Of a DNA stretch of 64,000 bases, positions 48,518 to 61,760 are shown one piece after another (positions within the stretch are counted from its first letter, which is position 1; each line of letters starts with the position of its first letter). The notes beneath the pieces are model-generated. The model ran no database searches and had not been told where the DNA came from. It saw only the letters and a list, made by a program, of their open reading frames with translations. The position numbers were made by a program, and so were the translations under genes. The DNA is from Ustilaginoidea virens (lineage: Eukaryota > Ascomycota > Sordariomycetes > Hypocreales > Clavicipitaceae): the NCBI RefSeq assembly GCF_000687475.1, contig NC_057318.1, positions 2,666,001-2,730,000 of the forward strand. The letters run 5' to 3'.

Positions 48518-49233
48518 TTACTAAAGTTAAAATTAAATCCTTCTTATTTAAACTAACTATTATAGATAAGCTACGCTTTTTTAAATAGTACTTTTATCTC
48601 TCTTATATCTCTCCTATAGGCTATAATATTTATATCATCGGCAAAACATAATATAATAGTTAAGGCTACCTTTTATAGCCTCTTATAGAGCGGTATAATA
48701 TAGATAAAGAAAAGGATAAAGGAAAAGGGGGACTTTTATAAGACCCCAACAGTTATTAATAGTTTATTTATAAGCTATCCCTTAAAGTAGATTTATGCTA
48801 TTTATAAATCGGTAAAGCTATATACTTATACTGTAAGCTATAGTGGGAGCCTTTTATCTAAAAGTAGGTAGATAAGGCAGGTATAATTAACTATATTAAA
48901 TATTGTTAAGATATTTAATTAAATGAGCGATGCGATCCCGCTATAGTACTAAATTATATATATAATTTCTACTAATATGCTTAGTGCTTTATTAATTAAT
49001 TAGTTTATTTTATTACCTATTTAAAGGTCTAGAAGGAGATTGCCTTCTTTAAGGGCAATAGTAAGCCGCCTTATAACTACGGCTTCTATAACCTTTCCTA
49101 CTAAATTAAGTAATAATATTAATCTTTATCTTTCTACCTTTAAGTATTCTTTAGGCTTTTTCCTAGGTTTCTATAGTACTCTTACCTTAGCTTTTTAGAA
49201 TTAGGCCGGGTAGTACCTAATATAGTATATTTT
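48518..49233 (-). mobile_element. Outer LINE piece 3
   Basis: Matches about 43727-44434 of the full LINE (ORF2). Its right end ATTTT (49229-49233) is duplicated at 49984-49988 by the solo LTR. Confidence 0.87.
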
Positions 49234-49983
49234 TGTTAAAATCCTATAGTAGCCTACTAGGCTACTGGCTTAATGCCCTACTGGCCTACTAACTTTCTGG
49301 CCCTTATACCGCCTCTTGGACTTATGGTAGTCTTACCTTGGGCCTTTGCCTTTTACCTTAAGGATTTTCAGTGGATTATTTACTGTATATCAAGTAAGGT
49401 AGGCCTTAAGGTAGGCCTTATGAAAAAGGTGTGGCATTGCTAAATTAGCGTGGTGGCCTATTAGCGTGGTGGCTAGTCTACTAGTATGGTAACTAGTCCA
49501 CTAGTGTGGTAGTTAGTCACTGGTATAGTGGCTAGTTACTAGTGCGGTGACTAATTACTAGTGTGGTAGTTAGGGTAGTTGGAAAGGCCGGATATAGTGG
49601 GGTTGCTGATGTATTATATACGTGGCATAGCGAGCATTACGGGGAGCTTTCTTACTGGCTACCCTAGATGCCTGGGCCCACCCCTCCTTCGTATATATAT
49701 AGGATAGCTTTCCCCCTTCTTTTTAGATGGTAGAAGGATAGCATAATCGAACCTGTTAATGCACTATATGCCTCTTAACTCCTACCTTCCCTGTGTTATT
49801 CTGGTTATCTTATATTTGCCTTGCCTTTACACTTGCCTCGCTTTATAGCACTTATATAGTCTTAGGACTTAGTGACGAATCTAGTATTTATACTAAGATT
49901 AAGTCATAGGTTGCAGACAGTCTCGTGCCATATAGCTAGCTAGTAAGGCTTTGCTTTATATAGTGACCTTTAGAATTGCAATA
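49234..49983 (+). repeat. Solo Copia-A LTR 1 (750 bp), TSD ATTTT
   Basis: Complete LTR (TGTTAAAATC...AATTGCAATA) without internal element sequence, flanked by ATTTT on both sides. The tandem-repeat block is at 49446-49572. Derived from a former Copia-A family insertion by LTR recombination. Confidence 0.95.
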
Positions 49984-51244
49984 ATTTTATTAAGGAGGTA
50001 TATAAGGGTTTTAACGAGTGAAAGGCTATATACTTTAAGGAATCCTATTAGGAGCCTATTAGGGCCTAATGCTTTTTAGCCTACTATATTGCGTAATATA
50101 GTATATACCTCCTTATAGATAAAAAAGTTGGTAGGGGGGAATATAATAGTAGTAAACTAAAGGAATATTAGGTCGGGGATATTATTATAAATAGCCTAAA
50201 AGGTAGAGAAGAATTATTAGGCGAGTATTTATACCTTCTCTTTATATATTATTACCTTTAGATTTAGTCTATTTTATTTTAATAGGGGGATCTTTTTTAA
50301 TTTAAATAGGAGGCTATTATATAAGCGAGCCTATTTCTTTAGGGACTATAGATTAGTATTTTAGGTGGTTACTTTACTAAGGGCTTTTTGCTATAATTAG
50401 CGCTATTCCTTCTATATAATATAGGATTAAGTCGCTTTTGCTTTTTAAGTAGCGCTAAGGTTCTCTAGGGTATAATATACTACCTATTTTCAGTAGGCCT
50501 TTTTTACTACTATTTAGGCTATTTTAGTGCAGGAGTTCTACTAAGGCTTTATACTAAAGGCTTTAGGTATTTTCTTTAGTACCGTAATATCAGTAATACT
50601 CTAGAGTTAACTAATAAGCTATTTAGCATAAATATCTATTTTAGCAGGGGAGTAAAATAGGGCCCTAGTATAATAAGTAGTAAATTAGTTTTTTTCTTTA
50701 GCTTAAGCGAGGTATTAGTTAAAAGACTTTTAACTATTCTTTAAGGGGGGGCTTTTATATAGTAATTACTAATCTCGATATATATAAGCTAAGGGATATA
50801 GTCGGACCCAATAAGATTAGCATTTCTAAGATATTCAACTATAATATTTTATATAACCTATATATAATCGATAATACTATTTCTCTTTTCTAAAGCTTTT
50901 TTTATTATCTTATTATAAGGAGTAGCTAGCCTAAGCTACTATTATATTATAAATTTAAAAAGAGTATTAATATTAAGTAAGGTCTAGTCTAAGCTATCCT
51001 AAAGAGGGTAGTATATATTAAAGTCCCTAATAAAGGTACTATAGGGGTAGGGTAAAGGCTTAGTAAGTATAATAAAGGGGGTTATCTGATTTAGCTTATA
51101 GGCTAAGGAGTAAATAGAATAGATATTAGTATATAATAGGAAAATCTTATACTAGTTAATTCTTTTATTACTAGACTATATACTAGGCCCGTACAGCTTA
51201 TAGATATATATTATTATTCTCCTGTTATATAATACTAATATATA
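49984..51244 (-). mobile_element. Outer LINE piece 4
   Basis: Matches about 44433-45692 of the full LINE without gaps visible by eye (5' half of ORF2). Bounded by the target duplications of the two solo LTRs. Confidence 0.87.
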
Positions 51245-51920
51245 TGTTAAAATCCTATAGTAGCCTACTAGGCTGCTGGTCTTCCTACCGCCTTTTTGAC
51301 TTATAGTAGTCTTACCAACCCAGGCCCTTGCCTTTTACCTTAAGGATTTTCAGTGGATTATTTACTGTATATCAAGTAAGGTACGCCTTGTTAAAAAGGT
51401 GTGGCATTGCTAAATTAGCGTGGTGGACCACTAGCGTGGTGGCGGCCCACTAGTATGATGGCTAGTCCACTAGTGTGGTGGGTAGTCACTAGCGTGGTGA
51501 CTAGTTATTAGTGCGGTGATTAGGGTGGTTGAAAAGGCCCGATATAGTGGGGTTGCTGACGTATTATAGCGAGCATTACGGGGAGCTCTCTTACTGGCTA
51601 CCCTGGATGCCTGGGCCCACCCCTCCTTCATGTATATATAGGATAGCTTTCCCCCTTCTTTCTAGATAGTAGAAGAGCAGCACAATCGAGTCTGTTAATG
51701 CACTATATGTCTCTTAACTTCTTTCCTTCCCTACGTTTTCTGGTTATCTTATATTTGCCTTGCCTTTACACTTGCCCTGCTTTATAGCACTTGTATAGTC
51801 TTAGGACTTGGTGAAAAATCTAGTATTATACTAAGATTAGTTCACAGGTCGCAGACAGTCTTATGCCATCTAGCTAGCTAGTAAGGCTCTGCTTCTATAG
51901 TAACCTTAAGAATTGCAATA
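51245..51920 (+). repeat. Solo Copia-A LTR 2 (676 bp), TSD ATATA
   Basis: Complete LTR ends as in solo LTR 1, flanked by ATATA (51240-51244 and 51921-51925). The shortest of the four Copia-A LTRs, with fewer internal tandem repeats (51416-51524) and small deletions elsewhere. Confidence 0.95.
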
Positions 51921-52433
51921 ATATATCTTCTAAGGCTAGGGCTTAATAGGGCTTATTTAGACGTAATAGGTTCTTAAATCGCTATAATATTAAACTTATA
52001 TTAGTAATAAAGTGCTAATCTTATAAGGGTAGTTTTCTTCTATATATTCTAGTAAAGAACTATTATTATATAGATAATCGCAAAAGGGTTAGTAGTAATA
52101 GTATATTTAAGTTAGCTATAGGTTAGGTATCTAGGGTAGGTATAGTCGTACTATAGTTTTATATAGAAGCAGCTCGGAGGAAAGTAGTAATACTACTTCT
52201 AGCCTTAATATAGGGGGTCTTATTAATACTTCCGACCGGATAGCTTTATTTTTAAAAGGAGGGCTTATATAAAGGAGACCCACTAGCTATATAGTAGTAG
52301 CTCTAATCTGCAATTAGGATAGTATTAGCGTCTAATGCTATATATAAGGCAAAAAGCCTTAGTTTATTACTATAGGAGTTTCTAGCTTTTTCCTATTATT
52401 TATTTGCTACCTTATAAAAGTAGGGCTATACTA
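51921..52433 (-). mobile_element. Outer LINE piece 5
   Basis: Matches about 45693-46205 of the full LINE. Ends at the TA dinucleotide (52432-52433) used by the mariner insertion. Confidence 0.87.
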
Positions 52434-53837
52434 CAGTAGGGTTCCAATAATGCGCGAATAAAATCGCGTAATGCGAAGTCTTCGCGCCTCAACCAATTTT
52501 ACCCTTTATATTACCTCGCTTATAATATGCCCACAACAATGCCTCGAAATCGTGCCTTTAGTATGGAAATATCCGGAAATCGTCAAAGGAATTATGAATT
52601 CTCGCTAGTATAGAAAGCTGCTATTATGGCCGAATTATCGCAAGGTAAAACCCACCGCGCGGTAGCTGCTGCATTTAATACGTCGCCGTCAACCACATAT
52701 AGGATATTTAAACGCTGGAAAGAAGACGCAACCTTAGAAAATAAGCCTCGTTCCGGCCGGCTACTAAAGCTTATAGAGGCCGAAAAACGCTATATTGTTC
52801 TTTTTATCAAAAGGAACCGTAGCATTACATATAGTGCCCTGGTTGGCGCTATAGGTGGCCGAATAAGCCGTTCAATCATCCGACGGTACCTTTAAGGCTC
52901 CTGGCAATGCAAATAAAAGGCTATAAAAAGAATACCACTATCAAAAAAAACAGCTGCAAATAGGCTTTCTTTTGCGTATTATTAGCTGCTAAAAGTCGAA
53001 GAATTGATGGAAGTAAATATGATTAAAAATAGCCCCTTCTAATAGCTATTTACTAATATAGTACCCTACTTAGGTTATCTTTTCTGATAAGACTTCTATA
53101 GCCAACCAAGTACTAAATATACCAATATAGGTATTCCGGAAGCCTTACGAACGATTTGATAAGGGTCTTGTTAACCTAACCTTACTTGCTATATTAAGTC
53201 ACCATTATCTATTATGGCTTAGGGGGCTATTTATCGCACTGGCCGAAGCCCTATTATTATTATAGAACGCGATGAATAATCTGCTAGAAATAGATTTATA
53301 GCGCGAAGCTATCAGAAGGCTTTATCTAAAGGTCTTTTACCTATTTTTAACGGCATAAGGCTTTTCCAGCAAAATAACGCGAAAATTTATGTTTACACTA
53401 GTACGGCTTATTGGCTTTCTGAGCATGCAATTATCTAGATTAAATGGCCTATATATTCGCCTAATTTAAACCCTATTGAGCATATGTGGAAAGCTTTAAA
53501 GTAGGAATTAGTAACTGCTAACCTTCATCTATCTAATCTTAAAAAGAATGAGGCGTATAAGGCTGAATTAACCAAATATATTAAAAAAGCATAGGCAGCA
53601 ATACCATAGGCCTTGATTATAAGGCTAATTGAGTTAATGCTACGGCGCTTATACGCTGTAATTCGCGCATATGGTTGGTATACTAAATATTGATTGCGAA
53701 AAGCAAGGCTATTTGCCATATCTTGTTTTATTAGAATTAATGCATTACTACTTAAGTTGTGGCTATTTGAATTCTTCCGCGATAATATGGTAATAGTGTT
53801 GATGTGGGGTTGTTCGTGCATTAATGAATACCTACTG
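52434..53837 (+). mobile_element. Tc1/mariner-family DNA transposon (1404 bp), TA target duplication
   Basis: The ends are an imperfect terminal inverted repeat: CAGTAGGGTTCCAATAATG on the left and, on the complement of the right end, CAGTAGGTATTCATTAATG. TA dinucleotides flank it at 52432-52433 and 53838-53839, and LINE sequence continues on both sides. Length and TA target are typical of Tc1/mariner. It contains one degenerate transposase frame. Confidence 0.93.
52527..53693 (+). pseudogene. Tc1/mariner transposase, about 388 codons, inactivated by point mutations only
   Basis: A single uninterrupted phase runs from ATG at 52527 to TGA at 53691-53693, broken by about 17 in-frame stops and no visible frameshift. 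An 89-codon open part (52626-52895) is the helix-turn-helix DNA-binding region (QGKTHRAVAAAFNTS, then TYRIFKRWK and a second HTH). Later come FQQNNAKIYVYTS at about 53365, where the second catalytic Asp reads Asn, and SPNLNPIEHMW at about 53459, which keeps the final catalytic Glu. The stops sit where Gln or Trp is expected. The single frame points to a recent insertion killed by RIP rather than by old decay. Confidence 0.9.
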
Positions 53838-54617
53838 TAGGTAAAATCTATAATAGTTAAGGTAGGATTTACATTAGTTTTATATAGTAGCTAGGCAGTT
53901 TTAATTACCATTTAGGTGGCATTTAGAGCCGTATTAGCTGTAGTAAGCTGCCGCTATATAGTATATAGTAATATAGCTGAATTTAAAGTAGTTATAGCAC
54001 TAGTAGGGGTATATAGTATCGTTATAGGGTTCGGCTTTAAATATTTCTATTTAATATATAATGCCGGCCTTATAGAGCTTATTTATAAAGTCAATAGAAT
54101 TAACTCCTATAATTAATGGCGCCTATATTATAATCCCTTTAAGGCAGCAAAAGGAAACCCTAATAAAGCCCTCTCTATTAGCTTTAATAAAATTTAACTA
54201 GATATCCTCTATCGTAGTATTCGCAGTATAATAAGTTAAGAAGCTTTTAATAATAATACTAAATAAGCATTAGTTAGGTTCTGCCTTTTAGCCGAAGGTA
54301 GAGTATACCTAGGTTATATCTATAGTATACTTTATTTTTTCTTCTTTAAAGGTAATAATTATATTACTATTCTAGAGCCTATAGGCTGCGACTATTATAC
54401 CCTCAGTGGTAGCAATAATTTCGATTAGGGTATAATTCTAAAGGATTTCGCTAATAGTATTTCCTTTAATAAGGACTTTATAGTAAATATAGGGGGATAT
54501 TATAAGGGGAGCTAGGCTATATTAAGGTAGTATAGCAGCAGTAAGTCCTTATATAGCAATAAATGCCTATATAATAGGAGCTATAGTAGTCTTTAGGAGA
54601 TTCTATGTAGCTTTATT
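53838..54617 (-). mobile_element. Outer LINE piece 6 (ORF1 region)
   Basis: Matches about 46210-47000 of the full LINE (ORF1). A 66-codon plus-strand frame here (53916-54116) is antisense to the LINE and is not a gene. Ends at TTATT (54613-54617), the target copy of Copia-D. Confidence 0.86.
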
Positions 54618-54956
54618 TGTTGGTTGCATTAAGAGGTACCCAGTTGTACGTAGGGTTGCGCGCGTGGTATCAAGTACCGTGAGGTCACCGGTCAAAGGTA
54701 TGATTACTTCTTTGATTATAACTGACTAACTAAGAGGAAAGAAAGGAAGCAAAAGAGTAATTACACGATATGGCCTTTTTATGCGTGCCGTAGTCACGTG
54801 CATCGGCGCAGTCGGGCCGGGCTGCCCTCGTGCCCTACCGGGCTTAGGGGTAAAGGGGCAAAAGGGGCCAAAGTGGCCATATCGTGCGCATCGGGTGTGC
54901 GCGGCATATCCGTCGCAATATGCCCAATTGGGCACCTTGCGATAGCGATTCCGATA
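54618..54956 (-). repeat. 3' LTR of Copia-D (339 bp)
   Basis: TGTTGGTTGC...GATTCCGATA on the plus strand. It contains a GC-rich core (54790-54900) and a perfect 12-bp inverted repeat, CACGATATGGCC (54764-54775) with GGCCATATCGTG (54875-54886). Short open frames across this GC-rich part are not considered genes. Confidence 0.93.
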
Positions 54957-55272
54957 CTGGCAGCTTCTCTTTTTATAGAAGCAAACATCGGAATCGCTAG
55001 GATATAAGGCGCACATATAGAAAGAAAAGTGCGGCGCAGTCTCAGCAGGTTGTACCGCCGATAACGCCGTCGCGCCGCGCGGCCGGCTTATACAGGCTTA
55101 TACCGTACAGCCGGTATGTTGAATATCGCAGCCAAAACAAAGGGGCAAAAAAGGGGCAGTAGTAAACACAATAAAATAACACAACATTAAACATAGGAAA
55201 ATCCATACACTTGCCACATATGATATCACTAATACCTTCCAAATGCAGTCAGATATTGACCGACCTCTTTAC

Positions 55273-58200
55273 CTACCCTTCCATACGTATAGCAGCCTTA
55301 TTTTAGTCGATGAAGGTCTTAAGGGCTTTATTAGGCGTTCCCTTAGTTATTACGTCGGCGAGATTGTTATTCCCATTAATCTAATGGATCTTATAAATCT
55401 CCTAGCGCTTATATGACTGTCGTAGGGCTATAATATCTATTATAAGCCTCTTTTCCTTAGTAATGCCTAGCTTGACTAGGCATTCGTATAGCGAAAACGA
55501 ATCCGTATACACAACTATAGGGATCTTCGGCAATCCCAGTCTGCTAGTAATTATATTAAGGGTCGTGCCTATCGTATATGCAATATCGACCCCTTGTACT
55601 ATGCTATATAGCTCCGAAGCGAGTGTGCTGCGCGTTACCCGCTTGCTCTTTATAGAGCTATAAGTAATAATGTTATCGGTCAGCTAGAAGGCGTTATTCG
55701 CAATATCTGCCTTATTCCTTAGTATAATTACGTAACCAATCTAGGAGCTTAAATCTTTATTATTAGCAAAGGATCCGTCAATAAATATAAAGATCTTAGC
55801 TGTATTAAGGGCCAAATTGATGTACTATAGGCCGCGATCCTGGTTATTAAGCTGCCATTAAAGGCGCTTATTCAACCTTGCGATATCTTTAGGGTCAGGT
55901 TGCTAGTATTATGCTATGATAGATAGGTTAAAAGACGCCTCGGGCTGGCAGACTATAGCTATATAAGCACCGCGAGCGTATTACTCGATATAATTATGCT
56001 ATGCTATAGGCGCATTCTTATCGATAGTGGCAATCTTTTTGCTTTAGCCTTTCTGGCATAATATCATTATGCCGTCGGTAGTGACCGTTAGCATACATCC
56101 GTTAAATATTAGGGGCATAGTTGGTGATAGCCTTATCTTAGGCTTGGCATTAAAGCCTGCCTTAGTAAGCTCTAATTCTTCCTATTGAAAGAAGGCATTA
56201 TCACTTAGGCCAAGGGTATCATCAGTCTATATACCTACGATACCAAAGCATATAGTATTATCGCGGTCAGGAACGTTAGTACGGTCAGTATCGTTATTAC
56301 CGGCGGATATCAGCAAATAGGGGTCATAGGTTGATATAGTCATGCCTAATTTCTCGCGATAGTACTGGAAGTATATCGCCTACTAATAGGTGCCTGCCTT
56401 AGCTATTCCGTACAGTGGCTTGACCACTTCTATAATAGTATTATCAGGATATTAGTGGGCTATCTGCTTAGGTAGCTTAGCAATAATCGACCGATTGAGG
56501 GTAGTTAATAACTATACATAAGCCTGTATAATGTCCTGTATCTAAAGAAATAGGCCGTAGGAGCATTATAATAAAGGGGCTATTAATATAAGTAACCGTT
56601 GACTAGCCTATTGGATTGTAGGGGATTAAATTAATATCAATCGCTTTTTATTATCACTATGCCTTTAAATAATAAGCCTAGACTTCTCGTACGGTATATC
56701 TATGCCTTTGCCCTTGATTTCTCGTATTATACGTAAGTTAAATAAGCATTAGGCTCTATATTGACTGATATTAAAGGTGATAAATCGGAATATATTACGG
56801 GCTTATAATGCTTTAATCTCTATATAGTCCGACTACTTAAAAGGGTCTCTAGGGGTTATAATCTTGCCTTCCCGGCGTAATTAGCTAATAAGCTATAGGT
56901 CGGCTTGCTTTTTAGCGGTCAGAAAAAAGGCATTAATAATAGTATTAGAAGCGATAGTATTAACGAGAGCCTCTTCTTGGTCTTTATTAATTATGACGTT
57001 GGATACCACCCTTACTGGTGATACTGGCCTGACTTAATCAGGGCCAGTGGCTGGCGATAGATATATTGCGGCTGCAGGTGTTATTGCGGCTGGAGGTGCG
57101 GCTATAGCCGGTATCCTGACTTCTATCCTGCCGGGACGGGCCGGGCCTTCGGTATAGACGATATCTTCGGGATCATCTATATCGGGGTCGTAGTTATAGG
57201 GTTTAACGACCGTTAACCGGAACTTAACGGGGCTATATGGCATCTATACGATATAGGTCTTACTTTTAAGGCTAATTAGCCGGTATAGCCCGTGCTATCT
57301 ACCTTTTTCTCTCCATACCTATATATCTAATTATAGGGGTAGTCGGTAGATAGGCCGGGTATTTGGGCCGTTCTATTAGGCGAGGGTATCGCGAACCTAT
57401 CGCTTAGCAAGGCATTTCCTAGCTTCATTAGTAGCTTTTTATAATATTAAGGCATATTATAATACTAATAGGCTAGGCGGTGAGTCATCTATAAGTCGAG
57501 GATATACTCTAAAGACTAATAATATAGGCATTAGACTATTAGGTCCAGCCGAGTCATTAATAGCCTTTATAGTAAGCTGTAATTTCTATTCCTTTATTAT
57601 TAGATCGCCTACTTCGTCACTAACGATAGTATAGGCTTTACGTAATAGGGCGTAATATCTTTCGACCTTACTAATGCTATTATAGGCTTCTATAGGAATT
57701 TCATCCATATTAATAGATAGAAGCCGGGTATTATAATAGAATTCGGCGGAAGTAAAGTTTAGTCCGGCATTATAGACTATCTAATCCGGTGGGCTAAAGT
57801 AGGTATTAATCCAGTATTCCTTAAGAGCATTCCAAATATTATAGGCCTTCTGCCTTTATAGATTAAGAAATCTAGCTGCTTAAAAGCTTATTGCGGCATC
57901 CATAACGTATAATACCGGCCGATTATTAATATTAAGGATATTAACGATTATTTTATAGTTAAATTGGCTGGTATCGTTATCCTTAAGCGTGAATTTAAAT
58001 CGGCTAGGTGCCTTTACGTTTATCTAGCATTAATGGCATATATAGGTGATACTCTTAATGATATTACGGTCAATATCATTATAATTAGCCCATTAAAATA
58101 ATTTGGAGAGCCTATTAATAGAGGGGTGCCCAAATCGACGATATAGCTAATGGATTTCCTATAACGATAGATGGAAGGCTATAGTATCTATAGTATTGAG

Positions 58201-61200
58201 AGTCCACTATAGATATCCTTATTTCCTAATAATAGGAACCTTAATATCCCCTTAGATTAATAGGTTATTAATATTATTAAGCTTTACGCCTATCCTATCT
58301 ATATCTGTAATAGAATAAAGGAAGGGGATGCCGCTATTAAAGATATAAAAAGGGATGTTCCCAAATATCGTAGGGATATTTAGTATGCCAGAAGATATAG
58401 CAGAGCTAGCGCCGAAGTTCACTATATGCTTTTTATTAGTTATCTCGATAGTTAGGGTCTTTATTAATCTCATCAGGGCCTTTACTTGACTTAGGCCTGC
58501 TATTAATAAGCTGGAAGCGCCGATATCCAGTAGGATTCCGCGGAAGGTATAGTTACTGTACCGTTCTTCTTCTAGAAAGGCAGAATTATAATCGGGTAAG
58601 GGCATTCGGAAGGGGTTAATTTATAGGAAGGTATATCGGTATAATTCATCTTGCAAGGCTTATAACGTCTTAATTAGTGATGCCTCTATTTGCAGGGGGG
58701 CTTGGAAATACTAAATGGCTGTAATTTATAGTGCGATAGCGTCCTCTATATCCCAATATATAACCCCTGCTATCATGACTTTAATATCTTTAATGATATT
58801 ATTAAAATCGGTATCTTCGAGGGCTTAGTCGGCAGTCCCTTTATATTCCTATAGGAAAATACAGAATTTCTTATTATTAGGGGCGGTATAATTGGAATGG
58901 TTCTTTAGCCATCGTGCCTTTAATTCTTATTGCTCTTTATTAGTATAGTTAGATAACTAATATTCTAATTTATTACAAACGAAGCATCTTCTTTAATAAG
59001 GCCTAGCTAAAAAGGCGCGATTCTATTATTGCTATTGAGGGGGTCCATATCGTTGGGGGCGTTGATACTAGTTATAAGATTGGCCGTATCTACGATTTAT
59101 GAATAACGCTATATTATTATTAATATCTTCGACATCCTAATATTATTAGGGCTGCTATTAAAGGAAATAATGCTATTGAGTTATATGGGTAGTCTTATAG
59201 ATAGAAAGGGATCGCTATAGGTTAGCGGCGAGGCCTTCGAATATAGGGGCATAACGATATAAGGCCTGGCTACATTTAGGGGTATCCCTTATAGCATTAA
59301 GCACTTGCCAATAAAGCTCTATATCAGCTATAAAGGGGGGAAAAAGACCACAATATAGGCGCTAAAGTTCCTCTAGTAGGATATTAAGGCATTCTAGCTT
59401 TAACTTATCGGGATGTTTCGCGATAGTTAATTAAAGCGTTATTCTATTCTAACGGTGCAAATAGAATTGCTCTATGCTCTTATTCTCGAAATAGCTCTTA
59501 ACTTTACGGACCATATCGTCAAAAGTAAGGGTATCACAAATGCGTTCGATATTATCAAAGTAATACATCTTAATATCGCCAATTAGTATAATTTAAAAGG
59601 CTCTTATAAGTATATAATCGGGCAATCCTAAAAAGCGGCACTTGCTCTTAAAGGATACTACCTTTAGTATAAAGAAGTCATCCATTTTGCCGCTATATCT
59701 ATCCTCTATACGATAGCTACATAAAAGGTCAGATATCTTCTTCAAAATATCGTTAAACCCGGCCTTTATATAGGCTCTTTAGGTATAATCTTCTTAGTGG
59801 TATTCTAGAGGGTATTCCGGAACGGCTTATCGGTAGCCTTACGGTAGGCTGGCGGGATCTCTAGCTAGGTTATCTTATAACCTGGGTCGGTCTAGGTTTA
59901 CCGGTCCTCCCGTCAAAACAGTCCGTTTATCGGCCTAAGTAAGCCAATAGTGCCGGGAGGGGTCTGGTGCCGTGCCTATCTTTAGCATTATCGGGTGAGG
60001 CATTAGGGCCGGTGGTTGAAGCATTTAAGCCTATAGTTAAGGCATCTAGGCCTATAGGTTGTAGCTGCGATACTATAATTCGTAATATCTGGCATCAGGG
60101 GCAGCTATTTTATCAATATTAGGGGCTTGCCCGGTGCCGCTAGTAGCGGTATATCGGGGAATATTAATATTGGTGGCTTAGAGGGTATCGCTAGCAACTT
60201 CGAGGGTGTTGCCATCGGCGCTCTCTATTGATTAAAGCACATCATTAGGGCCTATAACCTGGCCTCTAGTCCTTATAGGTATACTATAATTCCGAGGGGC
60301 ATTAGGATAGCCGCCTCGGCTAGCTCGGCTAGGGGTATAACCCCTAGGATAAAGTATTTAGTCGGTCAGGCTATAGTCATCGTCTATTGTATGCTATTAT
60401 TATTATCGGGAGCTTTCCCCTATCTTAAATAGCGGCCTATAAATAGGCGCTTTCCCTTTCTATTGTAGCGGCCGGCCCCTTTCTTCTTTGGTATTAATAG
60501 GAATAGGGGCTTTCTTTAATATAGATAGAGGGATAAAGGGTTATTATGCCATTAGTATTGCAAAGTCCCTAGGGGTCGAAAAGGCTTATAAAGGTCTTCG
60601 CAAGGGTAATCGCAAGAGTATTCGTAACGGCAATCGCAAGGGTATTCGTAACAATATCTATAAGGGTATTCGAATAATTATAGCAGGGAGTGAATTCCTC
60701 GAGCTTATAATAGAGGGGGCATCCTAGTTTATTTGCATCTCCCGTTCGGTATAAGCAGTAGGGACTAATTATTCCCTATTTGGGTTTAACCGGGATATAA
60801 AGGTCTTACGTACAAATTAGAGGTCTATTTCTTCTTAAGGCCATTTAGGCATATACTTTTGTTATATACAGTAGAGAAGGGTCCTAATTATTGATAATCC
60901 TATACTTCTAATATACACCCTACGTTCCCATAGGGTTATTCGGAATTCCCATAGGAGCCGTTTATTAATACAGCTAAATAGTTCTTCGGTCTACTTATTA
61001 TAATCCTCACGGAATTATTCCTATAGATTATCATCCTTCTTATCGCCTATTATGTAACTATTGATGAGGTAGGCGATATAATTGTGTAACTATTCGTCCG
61101 TAGTATTTATAGGGTTAATTTAGTCTATCGAATCGATCTAGTCTTTTATAATAATTTTAGCGAAAGGGTTAAGCTTTTCCGGTAGTGGTGCCTCTATTAT
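55273..61200 (-). pseudogene. Copia-D gag-pol, RIP-inactivated
   Basis: Reading leftwards: gag from about 61200 to 58900, with its best-preserved part near 59690 (MDDFFILKVVSFKSKCRFLG). Protease is at about 58560-58500, reading LLDIGASSLLIAGLSQ where DTGAS is usual. A 117-codon open stretch (58252-58605) covers protease and its flank. GAG-pre-integrase and integrase follow at about 58150-57350, with a Pro/Ala-rich linker at 57034-57243. RT is at about 56900-56100 with QTDDTLGL at about 56225, the box used by this fungal Copia group, both Asp intact. RNase H ends near 55300 with NNLADVITKGTPNKALK and a stop at 55273-55275. Stops replace Gln and Trp codons throughout. Confidence 0.87.
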
Positions 61201-61760
61201 AATATTAATAGAGGTAAGGATAAGGTAGAAAAGGCAGAGAGATAGAGAGCATTTAGTATAGGTATTAAAAGAAAGTAATTAAAAAAGAGAAGTAATTAAT
61301 AAAGGAAGGTAGTAAATTAATAAAGGAAGAAAGGAAGAAGGAAGCAATTATCAGGCAAGATATTATAGGCGTTCCGATTACTTATTTGACTATATATCGG
61401 TAAATAGGTCCTTTACCGTTATAAGGCTCTAAGTCGCTTGCGTAAGAACCTGCATTTATGCCTGCTAATGGTATTACAATAGATTTGGCGTTCTATAGTT
61501 CCCGATATAACTAAAGATATCGTAATATTTAGCGATCGTTACTGACTGATACAATCAATCAGTATGATATTAGCGATTGTTCCTCGTGATAGACGAGTAG
61601 GGAAGGTTAGATACAATCAATTTATCCCTTAGTCTATAATATATAAGCCGTTTCGACTGAATTAGGCTAAATCACATTCCTTATTAGCACGATCTTTTTA
61701 AATCGCCTCTTCTTATTATCCTAGCTAATCTATAAAGTAAACTTCAACTTCACTGATCAG

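Larger units (their letters stand above)
34797..48522 (+). mobile_element. Gypsy-A2, complete chromovirus, hosting a full LINE
   Basis: A complete Gypsy element of about 7.3 kb own sequence (34802-41085 and 47472-48517), with 242-bp LTRs at both ends. The target duplication reads TTATT on the left (34797-34801) and TTACT on the right (48518-48522); the difference is one C/T transition, and the unoccupied site in the full LINE reads TTACT. Gag, protease, RT, RNase H, integrase and chromodomain are followed by a long 3' region carrying an antisense ORF, itself interrupted by the LINE at 41086-47457. Confidence 0.9.

Noticed and set aside
53916..54116. 66-codon plus-strand ORF
   Set aside because: Antisense to the ORF1 region of the outer LINE; the homologous stretch near 46290-46490 is not protein-like in that frame once compared.
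54798..55007. GC-rich overlapping ORFs on both strands, repeated at 61911-62150
   Set aside because: They fall in the GC-rich core of the Copia-D LTRs and exist in several frames at once, which is compositional.
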